A DNA stretch of 64,000 nucleotides, from NCBI GenBank assembly GCA_963580455.1, contig OY756969.1, forward strand, positions 17,952,760 through 18,016,759, written 5' to 3'. The DNA is from Euonymus europaeus. Its lineage: Eukaryota > Streptophyta > Magnoliopsida > Celastrales > Celastraceae. Of this stretch, positions 12,301-32,178 are shown in pieces. The translations under genes and the position numbers were made by a program. Within the stretch, counting starts at the first letter, position 1. Each line of letters begins with the position of its first letter. Under the pieces are notes generated by a model. That model was not told where the DNA came from. It ran no database searches and saw only the letters and a list, made by a program, of their open reading frames with translations.

Positions 12301-12789
12301 TACAAAATTTATTCTATCTACCTCTATGTCAACTGATCCATCTTCAATTCCGAAGATGGACTGTACTTCATGCACTTCACATTCACATGTTCATTGAACA
12401 AAAAAACATGTGATACTATCGAGTAGTGGTCAATCAATTCATGTAGATGCTAGTCACTCCTTTGATATTGTGACTTTTCTATTTTATTCTCAGAGATTGA
12501 GTTGATTAACTTCCAAAAAGGAAGTAACTGTAGTTTGATCTTTTGTTTCTTTGTAAATTTAAAGCTTTCAACCAATCCTACTAGACTTGACCAGTACTGC
12601 TCATTGGTTTTTCTATTTATCAATTCCTTTTTAACCATCACGTTCATGCCAATCTATAATATACATTATAACATAAATAATTTGACTAACATGACAGTAC
12701 TGACCAATACCCGCACATTTGACAGTATCACAACACATGCAATAACATTGGAATAGTGGATAGTGTCAAAATAATTTACATAACCAAAA
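12300..12789. other. Non-coding sequence with possible minus-strand exon debris
   Basis: A minus-strand frame at 12450-12647 (65 codons, starting within the window 12600s) has no recognised domain. It may belong to the RPA-like pseudogene upstream on that strand. Nothing else is supported. Confidence 0.3.
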
Positions 12790-14040
12790 AAATCGAATAG
12801 TATCAATCACAAACTCGCAGTATCGACCAAAATAACAAGAACCAAAATATTAGACATCACCAAGTAGTACCAGTAAGTGAGTACCAAGTTACATAGCAGT
12901 ATCAAAACATCAAACAGTACCGAGAGAACAAATAATATCAACAACACATAACATAACCACGCCTATGATAATATATACTAACATAGATAATATCAAGAAG
13001 AAGTTAAAAGTTCTGATATTTTGGATGGAGAAGTATTCATAAACCTCAAAATAGTACCAACAATGAAATCTCAGTACAAATGTTGAAAAATAAAGGATAA
13101 ATATGTAAAAATCAAATAGTATCAACCACAAACTCACAGTATCAACAAAAACAACCCGAACCAAAATATTAAACATCACCAAGCAGTATGAGTAAGATAG
13201 TACCAAGTTACATACCAGTATCAAAACATCAAATAGTATCAGAACAACGCAACCCGTACATACAAGAGGTTTCTTCCTAGGCGTAGGGGTGAAGGAACCC
13301 CTCTTCCTAATGGTATTGGCTCTGCCCTACGCTTGCTTTCACTCATCGCTGCTGCCTGCTCTTAAAGAAAGAAAGAAGTTTCCCAATTTGTATTTGAAAT
13401 ACGGGCTTCTCTGCTCCATTTCTTAATGACTTGGTGGATTTTTTGCTTTCTTTCATGGAGGGGAGCAGAAACCCACTCTTTACGTTGTCGAATCCTGGTC
13501 CAATCTGTTTGATAGCCCAGCACAGTACCTCCTGAGTCTATCAACTCGAGTCGTGGCACTTATTCTCATCTTTCAGTCCCTGATCCCAAAGCTTTCCTTC
13601 CTAAAGCAACTAACTGTAAAGGGCACTTCGATCGGCATAAATCTCTATCTAAGGCAAATGATCAGCCCCTCCTTCTAGAGGAAATGTTTGTCATTCGGGG
13701 TAATAGATGTCATCTGCGTAGGTACCCTTAGAGGGAAGGGCCCCATTAGTAAGGCACTCAATCTCGGGGCCAATCCCTTTTAGATAGAAGTTAGTCTTCG
13801 CCCTAGAGCTATCTTTTCTTCTTCCTAGCACCTAAGTTGGATGAAAAACTAGAAGTCTTGCTCTCTTTCTTGTGTTTCACAACACACAACAAAACTACAC
13901 CCATGATAATACCAACATAGACAATATCAAGAATAAATTAAAATTATGATATTTTGAATCAAAACAATATCAACAATCAAATCTCAGTACAAATGTTGAA
14001 AAATAGAGGACAAATGCATAAAAATTAAATAGTACCAATA
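12790..14040. repeat. Tandem repeat of about 320 bp, two units, second split by a foreign insertion
   Basis: Unit 1 (about 12790-13110) and unit 2 (about 13110-13245 plus 13879-14040) share in order: 'tagtatcaa.cacaaactc.cagtatc', 'accaaaatatta.acatcaccaag', 'gtatcaaaacatcaaa.agta', 'cc.atgataata', and 'tctcagtacaaatgttgaaaaata'. The second unit is interrupted at about 13250 by GC-richer DNA and resumes at about 13879 at the matching point. The units are diverged, with many substitutions. Confidence 0.7.
13250..13878. other. GC-richer insertion resembling plant mitochondrial intergenic DNA (candidate NUMT)
   Basis: The base composition and word use shift abruptly from the AT-rich repeat to sequence rich in ctttcttct, agctatcttt and ggggccaatccc-type phrases that I associate with plant mitochondrial intergenic DNA. 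It splits the second unit of the flanking tandem repeat, so it arrived after the duplication. No mitochondrial gene is recognisable. An unknown transposon is the alternative. A mitochondrial-genome alignment would settle it. Confidence 0.5.
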
Positions 14041-14805
14041 TTTCAAATGTGGACATGGTATAGGTTTAGGGAGCTTACATATCTTTTCAACATGTTGTGT
14101 ACGGTTTGTGGGTATGAAGACGTTAAATAGTATAGTTTCTCACCTAGTAACTGCCCTTCAACCATTGCCGGTTGCACTAGAAATGAAAAGAGTATAAACC
14201 ATCGATTATACAAAGAAAACAAAGAGAGAGAGAGAGAGAGAGAGAGAGTAGATAATGTTTAGAGAACATAACTAGTTACTTACCGACTGTATCTCACTGA
14301 AAAATCTATCGAAAAACATAGTCGAAAAGGGGTTGGGGTAGGAAAGTGTCTGGGGTGGGTTTGAGCATGTGGTACAACCCACGTTTTGGAAGGTTATGAT
14401 CGTGATTTATTTGATTTTTGAACTTTTAGAGGTGTATTTGTTCTTCAAAAGTTCAATGTGACTTGAAATGTAATACAAATTTTTTTTATAACTAAATGAT
14501 TAACAATGCAATCGCTTATTATCAGCTACGTATTATCCCAAAAATCATGTTATTTATGGGTTGGGCCATGACTTGCAAGTCCATGTCCTTCTCGTGCTCG
14601 TTGATTTAAGAAGCTTCTAGGTTCGACTGTTTTTTTCTTTATTAGATTTACTTATTATTAGATTTTATTATTAGAAAGAAAAGAGAAAAGGAGGAAGAAA
14701 AATTCAAATACGTTTTGAATTTTTTCTCCATTAAAAATAAAATACCCACTGAGTCCCACTCAGTTTCTCAGGCACAGTGCGTCTTCCTTGGCAAGTTTTA
14801 CCTAA
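14041..14805. other. Upstream region of CRT3, with (GA)n microsatellite
   Basis: A GA dinucleotide run occupies 14223-14248. Downstream, an AT-rich stretch with attaaaataaaata-like sequence (about 14730-14752) lies 55-75 bp before the CRT3 start codon and may include the core promoter; no textbook TATA box is certain. The remainder is non-coding. Confidence 0.4.
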
Positions 14806-23510
<8,705 letters not shown>

Positions 23511-24550
23511 AGTATTGGCAGTTGCAGCCATTTTTTTGTGCCTTCGGTCACACTTCCATGACGAAGGATGACAGTATATCAAATTGCCTAATATGATTGG
23601 AGTTTCTGGTAATTTCGGTTGTATAATTGTTGTAACATTAATGTAGTATCTAAACAGCCATTCCCAATAGTTTATATAATGGTTGATACTGTTGGTCGCT
23701 GAGATCAGGCTCCAATATTATGTTGACAGAAAATTTGATTCACAAATTTGAGTCTGAGTACTGCAATTGTGATGGTATTTGCTCACATATGGACTATTGA
23801 TCAGGTTTATGAGCTTGAATTCACATATTTTGTTGCAAGCTAGGTGAATTTTTTTCTCTGCACACTGTTCTGATCGCAAGTTCTTTTTGTTCTTTACTTA
23901 GTTGTACTCCGAACCTGCGAAAGGAATGAAAGCCGTTACATTTTCTTGTTCACGTTCTTCCTCGCCTCTGTCATCATCTTCTTCTTCTTCAGTTTCTCCT
24001 CCAACTAAAGTGGTCTTCTTATTCTTTGTCTATTCTTTCTATATGTTTTAGTGTGCCTCTCTGTTGTCTCCGCCGCGGCCGCGGCCATTTTATTGGTCTT
24101 TGTCATCCTCATGTTCTTCTCATAATATAATGCAATTGATCCAAGGGGACTGGTATTTACACCCCAAAAAATGGGACTTATGCTCATGTCAGAGACTAAA
24201 AAAGTTATAGATGCTTGTATTTGATGTTTTGTTTGTGCATAAAAATAGGAAAAGCACACCAAACCGTATCCAAAAGAAAGTCTCTTTATCTACCTTTGGC
24301 AAATGTGTTGATTAGTCCAAGTTTACATCATCATTAGGTCAATTAATGAACTGTGGTTAATCTCATATTATGTTCAATATTTTGAACCCATTATCGACGT
24401 GAATTGAATGTCTGAGCGCGAATTAATTTTTGTTGGAATTTTTAAAAAATACATCATATACTTATTTGTTATTTAGTGAAAAATTTATTTGTGACATCAA
24501 CTTTAATTTATTTTTCACCTTCTTGTATCGGATCAAGTTCTTGTTCATAT
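23511..24550. other. CRT3 3' UTR region and intergenic sequence
   Basis: No further exon is seen. A TTC/TCT-rich patch lies at about 23975-24000. The stretch probably holds the CRT3 polyadenylation site, but no single signal can be chosen. The last five bases (CATAT, 24546-24550) border a solo LTR. Confidence 0.5.
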
Positions 24551-25583
24551 TGTTGGAAAAGTCATGGTTTTGACCATGTATTTAATGGAGATTCAATTAT
24601 GGAATAATTGAAGTTAGAACATGAATACGTTGAGTTTCATGTGAAGAATAATCATATGTATTCACATGTTCAAAGTCGAGCAAAGAGTGAATGAAATGTT
24701 GCTACAAAGTAAATTATTTAAGCATGATCAAGTATAAGGAAAAATGAATGTCTCATATTGGAAAATTAAGAGGACAAACTCTTGTTTATAAGAGTGAGTG
24801 TTGGACATAGACCTTGGGCCAAAGGGCACTCAAGCTTTTGTGGGAAGGAGGGAATGCACATTATGCTAAATAGTAACACGCGCGCTCGCCGCCTCCGTCT
24901 AGCCGGTTCGGTTCGCACGTGTGTATGTGGTGAGCTTGTTCACCAGTGCATTTATTTTTGGGCCACGTCTGATGGGCTTTAAGCCCAAAGCTATGTCTTG
25001 TTTCTTGTTGGTCCATGACTCATGAGCTACCTGTTAGCCTAGTCCGAAATCCAGAATCCAGAAATTCTTTGGGATAAGAAATTGTATTTAGCTATAGATG
25101 AAGTTGGTTTCGAATTGGTTTGATTTTATCTTGGTTTTGCTAACATATATAATTGTATTCAATTATCTGTTAGATAATATCAGTTTAGGGATTATTCTCT
25201 AATCCGATTTTGGCTTAATCTTCTCTCCCCCTCATACACTATAAATCGGGCCCTTTCGTTCATGGAACATACACCAAAAATTCAAAGCATTCACGTGCAT
25301 AGTTGAGAGGAGCTGCCATCATCTTTTACGTTCGTTGCTCGGAGTGCTGCTTCCATTCTGTGTAAGTGCTGTCATTCTATCCTGGGAGACTGTCGTTAAG
25401 TATTCCTGAATCCACGTGTGGAAGACGATTAAGTCTTAAGAAGACAGAGTTAACTTTGGGTTTGACGTTTATGTTTCTTGCTTTCTATCTCATTTGTTCG
25501 TTCATTTGATAATGTATTTCCATGTTCTTCTATGGTAATGAAATTCTGAATTGGATCCATAAACAAGTTCCTTATTTTCAACA
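24551..25583 (+). repeat. Solo LTR, Ty1/Copia-like, 1033 bp
   Basis: Starts TGTTGGAAAAGTCATGG and ends CCTTATTTTCAACA, with TG...CA and matching inverted ends (TGTTG/CAACA). The flanking pentamers CATAT (left) and CTTAT (right) agree at four of five positions, consistent with an aged target duplication. A TATA-like CTATAAAT sits near 25239, followed by a GC-richer leader, as expected of a plus-oriented LTR. No internal coding domains adjoin it. Confidence 0.7.
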
Positions 25584-25746
25584 CTTATTGTATTTGATTT
25601 CTAATAATGTCATCCCTGTAACAATATAAATTAATGTTAACATCTACAGTTAATCAAATCTATTTTTGAAAAAAATAAAAATTGATATAAACGAGGGGTA
25701 CTCGCATTTCTATTTTGATATTTATGCAAAGATATATTTACCTCAT
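25584..25746. other. Short AT-rich spacer between solo LTR and Harbinger element
   Basis: Nothing recognisable. It ends in TTA, a typical target trinucleotide for PIF/Harbinger insertion. Confidence 0.4.
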
Positions 25747-25748
25747 TA

Positions 25749-28167
25749 GAGCAACTCCAATGGGAGTTGCTATAATGGGTTGCTAAACATGTACTCTACC
25801 AATTTGAATAGTGGTTTAATGGGTTGGTAAATTTTTTTGGCTTCAATGGTGTTGCTATAATGAGGTTGTTAAAATACTATTCATTGTAAAAGCCCACTAA
25901 AATGAGACCCATGTACTCAACAATTTTGCCGCCAACAATCTTGCGCCAATATTTTTGCCACCAAATCTAGTCTATAAATTAGGTCATTATCTAATAGGAT
26001 TTCACTATCTCCTATCGAATTCTCTATTGTTTGATTTTTATCTCTACTTTATTTTCTTATTTCATGGATCGTTTTCCAAACATTCTAGGAGATATTCTCA
26101 ATCTTGAAGAGGATTCTGATGATGACTTGGAATTGATGGTAGCTGCAATGGAAGAGGAGGAACAAACAACTAATCATGGCCGATTGGATCGATATCGTGG
26201 TTCTGTTGTTGGTCATCGAGTGATTGATTGTAGTAGACATGAAGGTCACCAAAGATTATCGAATGACTATTTTTCTCTCAATCCTGTTTATCCTGATAAT
26301 TTATTTTGGAGGAGATTTCGCATGAGCCGTCCACTTTTTTGTCGCATCGTTGATGGCGTTGTGGCTAGCAATGACTACTTTCGTCAAAGGCCTAATGCTT
26401 GTGGAGTTCTTGGCTTATCTTCTATTCAGAAGATAATAGCCGCTATCAGGATGCTTGCATATGGACAACCAGCGGATTCTGTGGATGAGTATGTTAGGAT
26501 TGGAGAAAGCACTGTCTTCGAGAGTGTAAGAGCATTTGTGGCAACCATTGTAGAAGTTTATGGTGAGGAGTACCTGAGGGCTCCAAACAATGATGACACA
26601 TCTCGTTTGTTAGCTCTTGGTGAACAAAATGGTTTTCCAGGGATGTTAGGCAGTATTGATTGCATGCATTGGCGTTGGAAAAATTGTCCAACAGCGTGGC
26701 AGAGGATGTATACTGGTCATTTCCATACACCAACAATAATACTGGAAGCTATGGCTTCATCTGACCTTTGGATATGGCACGCTTTCTTTGGCATGCCTGG
26801 CGCACATAATGACATCAATGTACTTGATCGTTCTCCTGTTTTTGATACAATCGCACATGGTCACGCTCCTCCAGTTAATTATCATATTAATGGTCATGAT
26901 TACACTATGGGATATTACCGTGCTGATAGTATATATCCTGGGTGGGCTACTTTTGTGAAGACAATTTCATGCCCAATTGGTTTGAAGAACAAACATTTTG
27001 CGACCATGCATGAGGCAAGAAGAAAAGATGTTGAGAGGGCTTTTGGAGTGCTGCAAGCGCGATTTGCAATTGTGCGTGGGCCTGCTCGTTGTTGGGATGT
27101 ACATACTCTTGCAAATATCATGAAAGCATGCATCATTTTACATAACATGATAATTGAAGATGAAGGAGGACCAAGTGACACTGAATTTGATGTGATCGAT
27201 GCTTATCCACTTGAGCCAGTGTCAACGGGAGGTTCAGTTGAAGTGCAAGAGATGTTCCAAAATTTGGATCGAATTAGGAGTAATGAAACCCATACTTAAC
27301 TAAAATGTGATTTAATTGAGCATGTGTGGCAATTACTTATCTTCTGGAGTGGAGCATGCAAAAATAAGTTACTTTAGTGCAATATCTTAGTGCTTAATCA
27401 TGCATATTGATAGAAAAGTAACAACTTGTTAATGCAAATGTCATCCTATCCACTCCTGCTGCTCGGCACTTTGCAAAGCAGTATAGTGTAAATATAGATG
27501 ACATACATTAGTGATTACATCATTGGAGTATGACGAATGGGCCCAATACTTATTCAAATTTCAAAATAACAAACATTCAATGCATTTAAAATTTTTGTCC
27601 CACATGAATGTGGAAAGTGGGCCAAGATTCTCTTTCGTAGCTATTGTTTGCATAATGGAAGGGTATTGAAGGAAGACTTACTAAAATATGCAATTCAAAA
27701 AGGCTTGTTCACTCATATCCAGTTCACTACACAACAACACCAGCATTCATGGCAACAATTTTAGGTCAATTAAGATGATTAATTTCATATCTCTCATCAT
27801 AGCAAACCAAGAATTTTCTCAGCAATCATGTGTAGAAATCAAGAAAATCCAAGAATGGTGTAGGAATCCTACCTCAGTTGGGCAAATGTTGGATCTTTCT
27901 AGGCTCTCTCAAATCTGCAAAAACTCCATCAAGAATGCTCTTCCTGTCAAAATCGAAACACCATAAAATCGAGTGTAAAATTAGCTGAACTAGCACTTCT
28001 CTTATTTCTGGAACTGACCATCTCCTTTGCGTCGAATCTTTGCCGCCATAGTCGTTGATCTTCCCTCGCAATTTTACCTTTCGATTTTTCTCTCCTCCAT
28101 CGTTGGTAAAGATAGCAACGAGAGAGATGAGTTGCTAAAATAGCAACCCATATGACACCTCCGTTGG
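25749..28167 (+). mobile_element. PIF/Harbinger DNA transposon
   Basis: The left end reads GAGCAACTCCAATGGGAGTTGC directly after TTA, a characteristic Harbinger terminal repeat. The right end is the diverged inverse around CCGTTGGATTGGCT (about 28152-28167). Inside the ends both sides share TGGGTTGCTA in inverted orientation (about 25778 left, 28137 right). One large transposase frame lies within. The usual second gene for a Myb/SANT-like partner is not seen. The right limit and the 3-bp duplication are uncertain. Confidence 0.7.
26031..27299 (+). CDS. PIF/Harbinger transposase (HARBI1/ALP1-like nuclease), open frame of 422 codons
   Basis: An uninterrupted DDE_Tnp_4-type protein. An acidic N-terminal stretch (residues 26-44) precedes the conserved FWRRFRMSRPLFCRIV segment (92-107) and the helix-turn-helix region SIQKIIAAIRMLAYG (131-145). 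Nuclease motifs follow: GSIDCMHW (Asp210), GAHNDINVL (Asp261), YYRADSIYP (Asp299) and RRKDVERAFGVLQARF (Glu335). Thus the acidic catalytic residues are kept. The true start may be Met12 (26064), where the sequence becomes family-like (MDRFPNILG); the first eleven residues look like leader. Length is typical for plant members. Because it sits between Harbinger-type termini it is more likely a transposase than a domesticated ALP1-type gene. The partner Myb-like protein would have to come from another copy. Confidence 0.9.
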   Translation: MIFISTLFSYFMDRFPNILGDILNLEEDSDDDLELMVAAMEEEEQTTNHGRLDRYRGSVVGHRVIDCSRHEGHQRLSNDYFSLNPVYPDNLFWRRFRMSRPLFCRIVDGVVASNDYFRQRPNACGVLGLSSIQKIIAAIRMLAYGQPADSVDEYVRIGESTVFESVRAFVATIVEVYGEEYLRAPNNDDTSRLLALGEQNGFPGMLGSIDCMHWRWKNCPTAWQRMYTGHFHTPTIILEAMASSDLWIWHAFFGMPGAHNDINVLDRSPVFDTIAHGHAPPVNYHINGHDYTMGYYRADSIYPGWATFVKTISCPIGLKNKHFATMHEARRKDVERAFGVLQARFAIVRGPARCWDVHTLANIMKACIILHNMIIEDEGGPSDTEFDVIDAYPLEPVSTGGSVEVQEMFQNLDRIRSNETHT

Positions 28168-29195
28168 ATTGGCTTTTTTTGCTAAATGGGCTGTTAGAAT
28201 CACTTAACAATCTTAAATCTTTAGTCTAGAGTTTCAGATGGTCCATTAAATACAAAATTATATGATTATATGTTGTGCTTCTCAAAAATATTGAGAGAAT
28301 GTGATACATATATAACATGATACGTATATGTCTTTTATATATGCATTAAAAAAATCAAATAAGTGAAATGTTGATATTTTTTGAAAAAGTAGTAAAATCC
28401 TCATGCTCTGCTCTGTCCATGGTTTTCCCCTCTTGAGTGTTTTCCACATAAATGTTTGTGTTCAAAATGATTTCTACAATTATTATTAATTTATAATAAA
28501 TAAAAATTTAGATCGAGGATATATTTTCATCCATAAGGTTCATCTAAATCGTGTTTGTTTGATCAGATCTAAATTTTTTTTGAATCATCCACATACATAT
28601 AATTTGAACCTTCAACTTTCAATCATGCCTCTCATGAGTGATGGAATCAATAAAATCAAGTCTTAGAACCATTCGTTATGTAAAAAAAAATTATGCAATG
28701 AAAGAAAATAGAGACCAAGAGAAGCAAGCTAATGAATACATAATTTTAACAATTTATTAGAAATATTATCTTATTCAAAATTTTAAAAGATCCGAAATTT
28801 GAAATAGTTTTTCATAGGAAATTGTAAACTACGAACTCAAATAATAGAAAAATAAAATTATATTTATTGGCCCATGATTGTTATAATTTAAAAGAATTCA
28901 AAGTAAGTAACCATCTATGTTTTTTTTAAAAAAATTGTTTGTTCTTTTAAGCTATCCTAAATGTCTTATACGATCAAATGATATATAAATGATTGCACAT
29001 ATTTCATATTAGTAAAAGTATACATGAAATTTAAATGTGTTTATGGATAATAATTAAAGTGATCTTATCTTTTAATAGGTTTTGGTTTACAAAATTTAAT
29101 GAATTTTTTGTTTGTTTGATAATATTATCTATTAAATCTTTTATCCATTTTGATTTAAAACTTTTGAATGATGGTTAAGAGAATAAATGAATAGT
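28168..29195. other. AT-rich intergenic sequence
   Basis: No genes, RNA genes or recognised element ends. Homopolymer-rich. Confidence 0.5.
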
Positions 29196-29395
29196 TAATA
29201 TATAAAAAAATTGGAAAAATTAGGCTTAGGTCCAAATTTACTAACTTTTAAGAGTAAAAGGACAGCTGAATTATTTTTGTTAGTTAAGGTCCAAGTGATT
29301 TTTAAATTTATTGAATTAAGGACAAAACTTGAAATTTTAGATTTGTCATTGTTATTCCAATCAAATATGATTGAAAACTTATTTTTCTCGCTGCG

Positions 29396-31510
29396 GATGC
29401 TTTCGACTTTGGATTGAGGAGAGGTCAGTGGCGTTGGAATCATGAGGTCGAGACGAATCCAACTCTATTGCCCTTGCCAAGATTCGACATCGAAAACTGT
29501 CGATCTGAGGCAAAACACTCATAACACGATTTGCTTCAATCCGATCGTTTCTCGAGTTAGATTGAGGTGAGATCAATTAGAATCGTTGGGCCCAGACAAA
29601 TCTAACGTCACTAGACTTGTCGAGATCCGACATTGGAAACTTTCAAATCAAGGCAAAATAGTCAGCACCAATCAAAAACATGCTTTACCTCGATCTGGCC
29701 ATTTCTGAAGACGGATCGAGATGAGACCGGTGGCTTTGAACTCATCTTGGTTGGGCAATTCCAACGTCACTGGTCTCGCCTCAATCCGTCATCGAAAAGT
29801 GATTACCTGGTCAAAAAACATTTTCGAAAGTTCTACAAAGAAAAAGTATTTTCTACAGAGAAAAATAACACTGTACATTTTATGATGATATTATTAGCCC
29901 ATTATCTAGGTCTTGTTTTAAGTGCTTCCAATGGTAAGAATTTTGTTGGTTTAGTGAATCTGAACTTTCTAGTTCATCACTTGGGACATAGGTTTTTAAT
30001 AGCAAATCCGGGTTTTGATCTGTCGAATAGAGAAAAAAATAGTTCTACAAGAAAAAATAGTTCTAACCAATTTTGGAAGTTTGAACCCCCAGTATTTAGG
30101 GTACCCGAGCCCGTTAGAGTTTAGTAGTTAGGACCCGAGGGTTTAGCACTTGTGACATTTAATATTTTAGTAATGAATCCGTTCCTTGAGCCCGTTAGGG
30201 TTTAACGAATCCGAGTCTTGAGGTTCATCACTTGGGACATAAAGGTTTAGTAGTGAATCTGTGTTTTGGGTCTGTCGAATAAAGAAAAAAATTACATAGA
30301 AAAAAGAATTGTACAGAGAAATAAAGGTTCTACAGAGAAATATAGGTTAATAAAGAGAACAAGAGTTATGCACTAATAGTAGAACGAAAAATGTGATTTC
30401 ATATTTTTTGGCCTGACTTTTATGTCGAAACTGGGTTCATCATTTGGGACATAGAATTTTAGTGTTGAATCCGAGCTTTGAGTCTATTGTATAGAGAAAA
30501 AGATATTTTACGAAAAGAAAGTGATTCTAAAGATAAATAAAGGTTCTACAAAGAAAATATAAGTTCTACAGAGAAAAAAAGTTCTACAGAGAAATAAAAG
30601 TTTTATAGAGAAATATAAGTTATAAAGAGAAAAGGAGTCATACACTAGCAGTAGAAAGAAAATTTTGATTTCATAGTTTTTGGCCTGACTTTTATGTTTG
30701 AACCGTGGGACATATGGTTTTAGTATTAAATCCGAGCTTTGGGTTTATTGTCTAAAAAACAAAGTGATTATAAAGATAAATAAAGATTCTACAGAGAAAT
30801 ATATGTTCTATAGAGAAAAAGAGTTCTACAGAGAAATATAGGTTATAAAAAGAAAAAAAAGTTATGCACTAGCAGTAGAACGAAAATTATGATTTCATAT
30901 TTTTTTGCCTATGTCTGAACTTTGGGACATAGGATTTTAGTATTGAATACGAGCTTTGGGTGTATTGTATAAAGAAAAATATATTTTACAGAGAAAAATG
31001 ATTCTAAAGATAAATAAAGATTCTACAGAGAAATATAGGTTATACAGAGAAAAATAGTTTTAAAACTTTGATTTCATATTTTTTTGCCTAACTTTTTTGT
31101 CCGACCATCAAAATGATCGTCGTTGGTCTCAAAAGAAGCGCAACTATGAGAGGAGTAAAGCCTGACCTACGGCAGCCATAACAGAAGTTCATAGTAGCCG
31201 AAAAGTCACCGCGAAGCTCCGACGACGCCCTAATTTTTTTTTTCATTGTTGTAGCTGTTTTCGAGGTGATATGGAGGTAAGACTGGTGGCGTTGGAATCG
31301 TTTGGCCGATACGAATCCAACGCCACAAGTATCGCTTCAATCCAATGTCAGAAACATCCAGATCGAGGCAAAATGTGTTTCGAACGTTTTGCCTTGATTC
31401 GACATTTTCCAGCGGCGGATTGAGGAGAAACCACCATCGTTGGACTCCTCTCGACGATACAATTTCAACGGCAGTGGTCTCTCTTCTATCAGATGTCGGG
31501 AAGAGGAGAT
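29396..31510. mobile_element. Composite repeat element with GC-richer terminal blocks and an internal array; class unknown
   Basis: The left block (29396-29815) holds about three diverged copies of a roughly 150-bp unit containing 'gattgagg.gaga', 'tggcgttggaatc', 'gacgaatccaac' and 'gaggcaaaa'. The right block (about 31255-31510) holds about two more copies of the same family. Between them lie a telobox-like repeat (30070-30260) and a higher-order array (30230-31075). Outer flanks contain 'aaaaggaca' (near 29254) and its inverse 'tgtccttttatc' (near 31636), suggesting loose terminal inversion as in Mutator-like elements. No transposase is visible. Confidence 0.45.
30230..31075. repeat. Higher-order tandem array, about four units of 210-260 bp, with inner GTTCTACAGAGAAATA minisatellite
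   Basis: Each unit starts with 'gggacata...ttttagt.ttgaatccgagctttgggt.tattgt' (about 30236, 30448, 30707, 30925). It proceeds through several 15-17-bp copies of 'gttctacagagaaata', then 'gcactagcagtagaacgaaaa' and 'gatttcatattttttggcctgactttt'. The inner minisatellite copy number differs between units, which explains the uneven unit length. Confidence 0.8.
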
Positions 31511-31888
31511 ATGATTGTCGAAGATGAAGACCACGTATAATAGATGAAAGGGATAGTTTGGGTAGTTTAATTATTTTTTCCTTATTTCTAATTTTTTAAA
31601 TGAGTTAGACCTCCTTCTAAAATTAAACATGATTATGTCCTTTTATCTAATTTGCCCAAAAAAATTTAAGTTTAGGAGAGAAAAAAAAGAGGTTTTACTA
31701 GCGTCTAGTCTAGCCAAAAGACTGGATGCCGTATAATCCATTCCATTGGATGACACGTGCATATTGACTTGGTCAACATCTATAAATAATTCTTAATTTT
31801 TTTTCAAAATTTTATTATGAGAAGGATATGACAAAAATTGGATGAAGTTTTAACTTATTGTTAACGAAAGATGAAAATATTTTTTTTT
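31511..31888. other. AT-rich flank of the composite element
   Basis: Homopolymer-rich sequence with no coding signal. The following CACTA-type repeats begin near 31900. Confidence 0.4.
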
Positions 31889-31899
31889 TTATTTTTTTT

Positions 31900-32178
31900 C
31901 ATTCTTTTGTCGATGGATTATTTATATAATTTTTATTTTGCTAACGGGTTACCAATGATTTTTTTCCCGACGGATTATAGGTGGAATTTATTTTTTGTCG
32001 ACGGATTATCGACGAAAAAATTCATCGGTAATTTCCAACGAAATTTTTTCTATCGGTGTTTAGATTACCTATGAAGGTTTTAACGATGAAAATTTTCGAT
32101 CGGTAATCTATATTACCGATGAATTTTTAGGATTACCGACAAAAAATTCTTTTTATAATTCGTGAAGTTCTTGTAGTG
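31900..32178. mobile_element. Terminus of a CACTA (En/Spm) DNA transposon
   Basis: Ends GAAGTTCTTGTAGTG at 32178, the inverse of the CACTACAAGAA terminal repeat of plant CACTA elements. The preceding 270 bp is full of subterminal repeats based on cCGACGGATTA and ATTACCGAtGAA in both orientations, which are transposase-binding-type motifs of this superfamily. The opposite CACTA end was not found within several kb, so this is a truncated end or a large deletion derivative. Confidence 0.75.

Noticed and set aside
26494..27181. Minus-strand frames opposite the Harbinger transposase
   Set aside because: Shadows of the plus-strand gene without similarity to anything.
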